A DNA stretch of 14,043 nt from NCBI GenBank assembly GCA_030747475.1, contig JASLKO010000021.1, positions 1 through 14,043 on the forward strand, read 5' to 3'. The notes under the pieces were generated by a model. The model had not been told where the DNA came from. It was given only the letters and a program-made list of their open reading frames with translations, and did no database searches. This document shows positions 1-6,688 of this stretch, one piece after another. This DNA is from Candidatus Thalassarchaeaceae archaeon. GTDB taxonomy: Archaea; Thermoplasmatota; Poseidoniia; Poseidoniales; Thalassarchaeaceae. A program made the translations under genes and the position numbers. Position 1 is the first letter of the stretch. Each line of letters begins with the position of its first letter.

Positions 1-683
1 TCAATTCCACCGGTCGGCACGATTGGTCCGATGATGGTTGCATTCTCGGGGTCGTGTTGACCGCTTTCATCGACACAGGTGAAGGCGACCCAGAATGGAT
101 GTCCTGCTCCATTTGGTGGACTAATGGTTGTATTATTTCCAGCATCATGCGCGAGTTCAAAGCTCCTTGGAAGGCCGAGGGGGTTGCCATTGATTGGTTG
201 ATGTGACGGCCAGAAGCGTGTCACACTTGCATCCAATTCTGTGCAGGGGGCCCATTCAAGGAAGAGATCTCCATCCTGCCCTCCTTCTTCGTAGGGAACA
301 GGTCCACCTGAAGCCCATTCAGGGGGGGTTGGTACTTCGTTAGTTGGCGTCGCTGGTCCGATTGGCTCGCTTGGAACGCCAATGCTACCGTCCGGGTATT
401 CAATGACGATGACTGCCCAGTATGGTGTTCCATCAACCAAGGGTTGGCCGTTGTGTGAATTGAGGTCTGAGGTCACACGTTGCCAATCTGGTAAACGTGC
501 ATCCCAGGTTTGAGATTGTAAATCGCCAATGGTTGGAGGAGTGGTCCAATTGCTACCGGGTTGCAGATAGATTCTGTATGCTGCAAATGAATGATCTTGG
601 GTCATTGTCCATTGGGCGGTGAGTATTCCGCCACCGTCATTGGGTCGATCGAACAAATCAATCATTTCTGATGGAGATTCAAT
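1..683 (-). other. Two fibronectin-III-like domains at the cut C-terminal side
   Basis: Residues about 1921-2035 and 2036-2147 each show the fibronectin-III order of an early Trp strand (LTAQWTM; LFLEWAP), a Tyr/Phe-rich middle strand (FAAYRIYL; TRFWPSHQ), a late aromatic strand (TPYWAVIVIEYPDGS; HPFWVAFTCVDESG) and a Pro-rich linker (GPATPTNEVPTPPE; GPIVPTGG). The second repeat ends with the window, and more copies or a membrane anchor may follow. C2067 and C2123 could pair in the second domain. Confidence 0.6.
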
Positions 684-3600
684 TCGAATCCAATCATAAG
701 TCAAACGAACTTCTAGAGAACCATTGTTTGGGCTTTGCAATTGTAGATGCAAACTACGACCATTGGTTGTGAGGGCGCTATTTGAAATCGCAGATTGGAC
801 CATGGTTTGTAGGCTGGCATCTAACGCAGCAAGATCCCATGTCCCAGAATAATTCAGACGTGTGCTTGAAACCCAAGTCGCCGCACCTGCGACTGGGCTG
901 GAAAGAGTCAGCATGTCTTGAGTCATTGGAATATTGCCAGGCCCTGCTGTTCCAAACATTGGTAGCATGACTGGGTTGGTGGCGTTAATCAATACGATTT
1001 CATTTCCAGGTCGAGCTTGATCCGTGACATCGAACGCAGTTCCACCGAAATTAATCATCAAAGGCTCTGCTCGTCGAATTTCTTCGCGATCTTTTTGTAC
1101 AAATGCAGGCGCTTGGGTCCAAACATGAAGGCCGTCTTCTCCGACGACGTAAAGGCCACTCTGTGTAATGACTGAACTCTGCAAGTTGGCATAAGTTACC
1201 AATCGTGTCGCGGAGTGGAGGGGACTTGATGGATTGATTCTGTCCACACCAAAGTTAGAGACTGCGAGTATGTTTTGTCCATCACTAGACATTTGGTACA
1301 CCGGCCAATCAGCAAATGCTGACCGTGGTGCACCTTGCTCCATCTCACTGTTTGCTCCATTCCAATGCATCATCGGCCCTTCATCTGTGGCGATGTGCAC
1401 GCCCCACCAGTCATCGGTAAGTGCAGTAATCACATTGCTTGGAAGAACGTCGATGAGTGTGGTATCTTGAATTGAAAAAGACAACTGATTTTGCTGATAG
1501 ATTGTGTCAATCTCACTGAATCCTGGACGCGTTGGTCCTTCGCCACCATGGCTAACAAAGAGTGTAGTTGTACCCGTTGTAGGGTCTGTAATCTTGGCAA
1601 TACCTTCAACAGAATCGCCGACCAATCCTTGATTTCGCCCAAACATCTGGCCGATACCATTGGTGGAATCATATGTCATCAGACCCGAAGGTGTGCCTAT
1701 GATGAGTACGCCATTGTCTGAATCCAAATATTCGATGAATGGTGTTGGAAGGCCGTCAGCTGTCGTCATGGGATCTTCCCAGTCATCTGCGGATAGATTC
1801 CAAACACCAATGCCTGCAAGGGTGGCGATGTAAACCAAATCACCAATCTTTTCAAAATCTCGTACGTAGTTACTGGGCAAACCTGCTGCGATTCTTCCTG
1901 CACCCCATTGCGAGGTTGAGGTGTCATATCGTTGCACACCGGCTGCAGTACTAGGCGTCCCCATTAGACCCACAACAAGTTCATTTCCATACCATGCCAT
2001 GCCATCCATTTGACCATGTAATGGGAATCCTGTTGGTGTTAGATTCCCTGTTGTCAAATCGATTTGCCAGAGGCCCAAACCTGCTGTGGTAATCCAAAGT
2101 GTGTCGCCATCAAGCGTCATTTCATTGACCAATTCTGCATTGAGGTTCCATGCACGAATCCATTCGATGCTACCATTAGCTTGGTATTCACCTTCAAGAA
2201 TTGCTGTTCCATACGTTGAGTAGTAATCGTCGATTGGTGCAGCCCAAATGTGTGTTGAGTTGCCTGTGAATTCTGCAATTCGCCCCGTTGATAATGTCGC
2301 GAGGTTGTCCCATGCACCAGGGAAAATTCCATTGGAATCTAGATTGTCAACACGATTGTATCCACTTGATCCACCGGCTCGACCTACGGCAAATTCGTAC
2401 ACTTGGCCCCCGGGAACATGTGCGATGCTTGTTGCTTCATCACCTTGTGAGAATGGAATGATTCGAGTAATAATTTGTCCAGTTGTACCGACATATGTGA
2501 GGCCGCCACCATCATAATGTCCAACGAGAAGACCGCCACCGAAATGGACCATTGCACCGGGGAAAATTGGTTCACTAATGGTGTTGTCATCCTCATCGAT
2601 TTCGGCTAGGAAGCGAAGATTGACGTAATCATAGCGCATTATCGAGCCATCATCCTCTTCAAAGCCCATGTATACAATGTCGTATGCTTCATCACAAGCG
2701 ATAGCAACCGGGTTGTCATGTGGCAATCCATTTTGCCCCTGATTCCAATCTGTAAGCCAAGTTCCTGAATTCAAATCAAAGCGAGCGACTCCACCTTGAG
2801 AGCCCCACTGAGCCCAGCGGTTCATGGCAACGTGGACGATGTCATTACAGACACCAATATCTGCGCCGTAACCTTCAGGAATTTGGCCACTTCCAGCATC
2901 ATGAACGGTCCATTGACCTGAAGTTCCATTCAATTGGAGAATCTTTGAATTGCGATTCCATCCAGACGTTTCCATGGTTGCAATCCACAGATCGTCGCCA
3001 ATGATTTCCATCGAAAAGACCGAGTTTTCAACATTGTTTGGCAGGCCACTATTTTCAGTCCAATCTGAAAGCCATGTATTGCTTGAGTAATTGTATCGCG
3101 CTACACCATCTTCAGTACCGAATAGAACGGCACCATCCCATGTAACAATTCCACGAATGGGGCCTTCAATGACTGAGTCATCCCATGAACGTACTAGATT
3201 GCCATTCATGTCTACCTGGTGTAGAGGTGTGTTTCCATATGCGGCATAAAGATGGCAATTTGTTGGGGTTGGTTCACAATCTCCTGCGAATTGAGCGTTT
3301 ACCCGCTCAACCTGTCCGTTTGCTTCAATTGAATCCATCCAACTTCCACTGCTATGGTTCCAACGGGCCATTTGGCCGCCTTCCCACCATTGGGATGTAT
3401 CGGACATTCCAAAGTGGACGATGTCACCGACTGCACCCATTCCATGGAGCAGACCTGAAGATCCTTGGGCATCACCAACATCCAATGTACTGCGTTGTGT
3501 CATATTGACAACGTCATACCGGTATACATTGTCGTTTGAAGAATATCCATTGTTTCCAAATCGCACCTGTAGGTAATACATCGTATCGCCGACAATAACC

Positions 3601-6443
3601 AATTCAGCAGGTTCCTGATTTGAGAGGGTTATGCCACCGGAGTTTGAACCAGAATCCCAATCTTCTTCCAGTGTCGCATTAACAACATCGATTAAGTTGA
3701 GACCCATGTCTCCACCAACCCATATTCTGTTTGGATTCAAATCTTGTACCATTGCGGTGATGCCGTTGCTCTCAAGCAAATTTGTCGTCGCCGCATCCCA
3801 CGGTGCCAACCATTCATCGGTTGTCAAATCGTAACGAAGAATGCCGACGCCGTCATATCCAATGTAAGCAACGTCACCGATGACGATTGTCTTGGCATTG
3901 TTTGATTCAATGCCAGCCCGCCATGACTTGATGACGGTGTCATTGGTTACGTCAATCACTCCAGCGCCCTCGTAATGCCCGACCCAAATTCGATTTGGTT
4001 CGATCAATTCGATTGAATATGCAAACTGTGCAGGCAAACCGTCTGGGTTGTCATCCCAACACTTTTGGAAAGCAAGGTTAGAACGTGACCATTGGCAAAC
4101 ACCTGTTTCGGTTGCAGCATAGATGTACTGGTTGTCAAAGTCCCAATCATAGAACTCATCCGCAAATTCATTGCCTGTGTTCCCCATATCGGTCCAGCCA
4201 TTGGACGTATGTCGAGCACCCCCATCTCCAGTGCCGACCAACACTGTGCCAGAACTGAGGACGGCCAATGAGAGAATCTCGTTGGAAGGGATTTGGTTGC
4301 CACCACCTGGTTGATTGCCTCCTCTTCGTTGCCACAAATCAATTTGTTCGCCTGATGTTGTGTTGTATACAATCACGCCATAGTCGTATACACCAAGATA
4401 CAGTGTATCTCCATCGATGGCGATGGGCATTGACTCAAGCTCATCAAGACCGGTTGATGTCCAGGGTGTAAGTCGGGTGGAGTTGGCAAGATCAATTCGC
4501 TCAATACCTCGATTGTTTGTGCCTAGATACGCAATGCCACCACGAACGGCGAGAGCGTTCATCTGGTTGGACGAAAGGTCACCGCTGTTGGTCGTCCAGG
4601 TTTCGTTAATTGTTGTTGAATTGGTATCGATGACTGACATCCCAGAGAATGGATGTATTGCAATCATTTGCCCTGTCAATTCATCATATTCAATATCGGA
4701 TACTTCGTTTGCAGATAGGCCATCAGAGGTTTCCCATGTATTGAGAATGGTACCATTAATTTGCATTTGAGTTACGCCATCTACTTCGGTCCCGATGAAA
4801 AGATCTGTTCCATCGGTTGCAATACAAAGTATATCTCCTTGAGAAGGGGTTTGAAGTGGTGTATCCCAGCGATATTGCGTGATGTTGAATCTCTGAATAA
4901 TCTCATCTGTTGCGATGTACAATATTCCATTCAATTCAACAGCATCAACCATATCTGTGATTGTTGGACCCGATGCAAGTACGATTTGTGGCCAATTTGG
5001 TTGGCTTGAGGCCATTGCACCATGATTTTGCATATGTGGCCTTAGAACAGTGTATGCGCCTGAGCCGTCTCCAACAAGTACACTGTGACCCGCTGGTGCT
5101 CGAGTACCGCCACTAGGCCAAGGTATGAGCGATTCACCAGGACTGCGAGCAAGGTTGAGGCCACTCATATCCCATGATGAGCCAAAGGAAAGGCTTGTTG
5201 TATTGTATGAATACACGGTATCATCTGCTAAAATGTGTACCCAGCCATTGACGGATGACATCTCGAGTACGTCGTCACTCAGCAACCAATTGCCAGTATT
5301 CCATGTCGCGACCCAATTGTTTGTTGACAGGTCACGGCGAGCCACACCGGCATCGGCCAAGCCAATGAGTAGGTAAGTTCCAGCCATCTCTAAATCGACA
5401 ACGCTATCACTTGGCAGTGCGTTTTGTGAATCATATTGCTGGACTGAACCCGCACTGTAATGGAATAAACCTGCTCCATCTGTTCCCACCCAGACATCTG
5501 TACTGATGACAAGCATGGTGGTTGCTGGCGACCCATCAGAGGCGAGTGTTGCAACATTTGTCCATGTCGATGAAAGATCCGCACCGATGGAAACTTGCCA
5601 CAATGACTCGCCATTAGATGCCACTAGGAACCCAGGGCCAACCGACTCTATTTGATGAATAACCTCACCAAATGGACTGGTGTAATTTCCTACAAGGGTG
5701 CTGTCTTTGAGTGAAAAAGCTCGAATGCCCCCATCCTCGCAAGTTACGTGAAGGAGTCCTTGTGCAGCATCGATGGCCATATCCAATGGTTCCATTTCTT
5801 CATCGAACCAGTGGATCAACTGGGGATTGTTGTTGTAATCCACTTGGATGACTGAATTATCTACAGCAATGTATAGCCGTCCATCATCAGGATGGATGGC
5901 TGAATCAACCACATTGAGGTCGAATCGGTATGTGCTCACCAATGTATCAGCAGGCCGTAGTGCTTCAATGACAACATCGGTAACGGTCGAACCACCGGGC
6001 AAGACCCACCCTGCATTAGAGTCGCTATTGGGTGAAAGGCGACTCGTGTGTGGATCGCCATTGATGAAATTATTTTGTTGGCCTAGACTTCCCAAGCCGC
6101 GCCAATCAAGGATGCTGGCTGGAGCATCGGGGAGAAGCAATTGTGGTTCTTCAATCCAAGTTCCATTGGCACCATCAACCCGAATCTCGAAGGATAAGTT
6201 GCTGATTTCAGCACCGGGGGCGAAATCGAGCATCAAATTGCTCATTGCCATTTGACCTGCTGCAGCATTTGCACCGGTGGCATCCATTCTCAACCAACCG
6301 GTGTCATTGCTACCCTCACTGCCCCATTCAGCAATGATTCCGTTGTGTGCACTGGCAACTGGGAGGGAGGCTAGGGGGGTCCAAGAGGCGAGAACCATGA
6401 GGGTGACCAAGGTGATGGCTCGGCGCTCGTAGACTGTGGTCAT
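1..6443 (-). CDS. Giant secreted multi-beta-propeller protein with fibronectin-III tail (3' end outside window)
   Basis: One open frame of 2147 codons reads leftward from an ATG at 6443 and is still open at base 1. The product begins with a signal peptide (residues 1-32), then a sandwich-like region (33-180), about 35 propeller blades (about 181-1780), another sandwich-like region (about 1781-1920) and two fibronectin-III-like domains (about 1921-2035 and 2036-2145). Blades carry the recurring pattern 'hydrophobic-W/Y-I-G/A-T, acidic/Gly turn, G-hhh-Y/W-D', often preceded by a G-L-P-S-N-like turn, resembling two-component-regulator-type propeller repeats. No kinase, protease or glycosidase motif was seen. 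NxS/T sequons are frequent, and the few Cys include a close pair (C1055/C1063), fitting an extracellular protein. Inferred role: surface or secreted binding scaffold. The next in-frame upstream ATG (6497) hits a stop after six codons, which supports the chosen start. No Shine-Dalgarno site precedes it. The C-terminal anchor, if any, is not visible. Confidence 0.9.
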   Translation of the reverse strand, partial: MTTVYERRAITLVTLMVLASWTPLASLPVASAHNGIIAEWGSEGSNDTGWLRMDATGANAAAGQMAMSNLMLDFAPGAEISNLSFEIRVDGANGTWIEEPQLLLPDAPASILDWRGLGSLGQQNNFINGDPHTSRLSPNSDSNAGWVLPGGSTVTDVVIEALRPADTLVSTYRFDLNVVDSAIHPDDGRLYIAVDNSVIQVDYNNNPQLIHWFDEEMEPLDMAIDAAQGLLHVTCEDGGIRAFSLKDSTLVGNYTSPFGEVIHQIESVGPGFLVASNGESLWQVSIGADLSSTWTNVATLASDGSPATTMLVISTDVWVGTDGAGLFHYSAGSVQQYDSQNALPSDSVVDLEMAGTYLLIGLADAGVARRDLSTNNWVATWNTGNWLLSDDVLEMSSVNGWVHILADDTVYSYNTTSLSFGSSWDMSGLNLARSPGESLIPWPSGGTRAPAGHSVLVGDGSGAYTVLRPHMQNHGAMASSQPNWPQIVLASGPTITDMVDAVELNGILYIATDEIIQRFNITQYRWDTPLQTPSQGDILCIATDGTDLFIGTEVDGVTQMQINGTILNTWETSDGLSANEVSDIEYDELTGQMIAIHPFSGMSVIDTNSTTINETWTTNSGDLSSNQMNALAVRGGIAYLGTNNRGIERIDLANSTRLTPWTSTGLDELESMPIAIDGDTLYLGVYDYGVIVYNTTSGEQIDLWQRRGGNQPGGGNQIPSNEILSLAVLSSGTVLVGTGDGGARHTSNGWTDMGNTGNEFADEFYDWDFDNQYIYAATETGVCQWSRSNLAFQKCWDDNPDGLPAQFAYSIELIEPNRIWVGHYEGAGVIDVTNDTVIKSWRAGIESNNAKTIVIGDVAYIGYDGVGILRYDLTTDEWLAPWDAATTNLLESNGITAMVQDLNPNRIWVGGDMGLNLIDVVNATLEEDWDSGSNSGGITLSNQEPAELVIVGDTMYYLQVRFGNNGYSSNDNVYRYDVVNMTQRSTLDVGDAQGSSGLLHGMGAVGDIVHFGMSDTSQWWEGGQMARWNHSSGSWMDSIEANGQVERVNAQFAGDCEPTPTNCHLYAAYGNTPLHQVDMNGNLVRSWDDSVIEGPIRGIVTWDGAVLFGTEDGVARYNYSSNTWLSDWTENSGLPNNVENSVFSMEIIGDDLWIATMETSGWNRNSKILQLNGTSGQWTVHDAGSGQIPEGYGADIGVCNDIVHVAMNRWAQWGSQGGVARFDLNSGTWLTDWNQGQNGLPHDNPVAIACDEAYDIVYMGFEEDDGSIMRYDYVNLRFLAEIDEDDNTISEPIFPGAMVHFGGGLLVGHYDGGGLTYVGTTGQIITRIIPFSQGDEATSIAHVPGGQVYEFAVGRAGGSSGYNRVDNLDSNGIFPGAWDNLATLSTGRIAEFTGNSTHIWAAPIDDYYSTYGTAILEGEYQANGSIEWIRAWNLNAELVNEMTLDGDTLWITTAGLGLWQIDLTTGNLTPTGFPLHGQMDGMAWYGNELVVGLMGTPSTAAGVQRYDTSTSQWGAGRIAAGLPSNYVRDFEKIGDLVYIATLAGIGVWNLSADDWEDPMTTADGLPTPFIEYLDSDNGVLIIGTPSGLMTYDSTNGIGQMFGRNQGLVGDSVEGIAKITDPTTGTTTLFVSHGGEGPTRPGFSEIDTIYQQNQLSFSIQDTTLIDVLPSNVITALTDDWWGVHIATDEGPMMHWNGANSEMEQGAPRSAFADWPVYQMSSDGQNILAVSNFGVDRINPSSPLHSATRLVTYANLQSSVITQSGLYVVGEDGLHVWTQAPAFVQKDREEIRRAEPLMINFGGTAFDVTDQARPGNEIVLINATNPVMLPMFGTAGPGNIPMTQDMLTLSSPVAGAATWVSSTRLNYSGTWDLAALDASLQTMVQSAISNSALTTNGRSLHLQLQSPNNGSLEVRLTYDWIRIESPSEMIDLFDRPNDGGGILTAQWTMTQDHSFAAYRIYLQPGSNWTTPPTIGDLQSQTWDARLPDWQRVTSDLNSHNGQPLVDGTPYWAVIVIEYPDGSIGVPSEPIGPATPTNEVPTPPEWASGGPVPYEEGGQDGDLFLEWAPCTELDASVTRFWPSHQPINGNPLGLPRSFELAHDAGNNTTISPPNGAGHPFWVAFTCVDESGQHDPENATIIGPIVPTGGI
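684..1103 (-). other. Second sandwich-like region after the propellers
   Basis: Residues about 1781-1920 leave the propeller rhythm. The region includes strand-like stretches around MINFGG and GNEIVLINATN, a likely helix (WDLAALDASLQTMVQSAI) and closing strands (SLHLQLQS, SLEVRLTYDWIRIESP). It joins the propellers to the fibronectin-like tail. No named family was recognised; a carbohydrate- or ligand-binding beta-sandwich is a guess from strand pattern. Confidence 0.35.
1104..5903 (-). repeat. Array of about 35 beta-propeller blades (protein-level repeats)
   Basis: By eye, blade cores start near residues 188, 230, 271, 317, 357, 399, 453, 507, 547, 591, 637, 680, 733, 773, 818, 858, 906, 955, 1008, 1064, 1106, 1151, 1202, 1256, 1305, 1348, 1398, 1448, 1488, 1537, 1579, 1627, 1681, 1725 and 1763, a mean spacing of about 46 residues. 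Typical cores are VWVGTDGAGLFHYS (317), IAYLGTNNRGIERIDL (637), VLFGTEDGVARYN (1106), TLWITTAGLGLWQIDL (1448) and VLIIGTPSGLMTYD (1579). A count of 35 would fit five seven-bladed propellers. The repeats are diverged in DNA, so this is old duplication and not a recent tandem array. Blade count could be off by two or three. Confidence 0.7.
5904..6347 (-). other. N-terminal beta-sandwich-like region of the giant protein
   Basis: Residues about 33-180 lack the propeller pattern. They alternate short hydrophobic strands with Gly/Asn/Asp turns (for example LMLDFAPGAEISNLSFEIRV) and end in VSTYRFDLNVVDS just before the first blade. This looks like an all-beta domain, possibly jelly-roll-like. The fold is inferred from strand pattern only; no family was recognised. 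Confidence 0.4.
6348..6443 (-). other. Signal peptide of the giant propeller protein
   Basis: Residues 1-32 have a charged n-region (YERR), a hydrophobic core (AITLVTLMVLASW) and a small-residue c-region ending VASA before HN, a classical type I signal-peptidase site. No lipobox Cys follows. The Arg pair is preceded by Glu and lacks the usual twin-arginine context, so Sec export is more likely than Tat. Confidence 0.8.
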
Positions 6444-6496
6444 GGGGGCGACTGGCTTTGCAACAGCATTTGAAGGTCATGGGTGGTTGTGTTTCA

Positions 6497-6514
6497 TGGT
6501 ATACAAGTATACCA
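6497..6514. promoter_or_regulatory. 18-bp perfect palindrome, candidate operator
   Basis: TGGTATACAAGTATACCA is an exact inverted repeat: 8-bp arms TGGTATAC and GTATACCA around a central AA. It lies 54 bp upstream of the giant gene's start codon and 15 bp before the TATA-like box of maeB. That is a natural spot for a dimeric regulator that could control either or both divergent genes. The operator role is inference. Confidence 0.5.
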
Positions 6515-6527
6515 AGTTGATTTTTTG

Positions 6528-6536
6528 TGTATAAAT
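6528..6536 (+). promoter_or_regulatory. TATA-like box, probable archaeal promoter
   Basis: TGTATAAAT follows a T-run and fits an archaeal TATA element on the plus strand. Transcription would start about 25 nt further on (near 6555-6562), leaving a leader of over 100 nt before maeB. Read on the minus strand it is TTTATACA, so the same element could serve the giant gene with a start near the palindrome. Orientation is undecided. Confidence 0.4.
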
Positions 6537-6676
6537 TGCAGTTTTTTTGAAATCAAATACAAAAAATTGGGAGGCAGTGACCCGATATTCGAATCTTTTC
6601 AATTCCAGCAATAACTTATGTTTCTGTAAAGAATTAGGGGGAAAGGGAATAGAGGAGGCGGTTGGCCGAACAACAC

Positions 6677-6681
6677 GGAGG
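6677..6681 (+). promoter_or_regulatory. Shine-Dalgarno site deciding the maeB start
   Basis: GGAGG with a 7-nt gap before the ATG at 6689. An in-frame TTG lies upstream at 6662, but its GGAGG (6654-6658) is only 3 nt away. The shorter start also matches the usual N-terminus of MaeB proteins. Confidence 0.7.
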
Positions 6682-6688
6682 ATACGGT

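Larger units (their letters stand above)
6444..6688. promoter_or_regulatory. Divergent intergenic region between the giant gene and maeB
   Basis: This 245-bp gap holds the start regions of two genes read in opposite directions. It contains the palindrome at 6497-6514, an AT-rich core with a TATA-like box (about 6521-6560), and a leader of roughly 100-130 nt before maeB that includes purine-rich GGAGG-like runs at 6654-6658 and 6677-6681. No convincing small gene or structured RNA was seen in it. Confidence 0.6.

Noticed and set aside
1104..5903. Recent tandem DNA repeat
   Set aside because: The repeats are visible only at protein level; no long identical DNA units were seen.
1..6443. Many short plus- and minus-strand open frames of 60-135 codons across the left half
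   Set aside because: All are out-of-frame shadows of the single 2147-codon minus-strand frame; none has a recognisable motif or a good ribosome-binding site.
6420..6443. Twin-arginine signal at the start of the giant protein
   Set aside because: The Arg pair sits in YERRAITL, without the usual Ser/Thr before it or Phe after it; a Sec signal explains it better.
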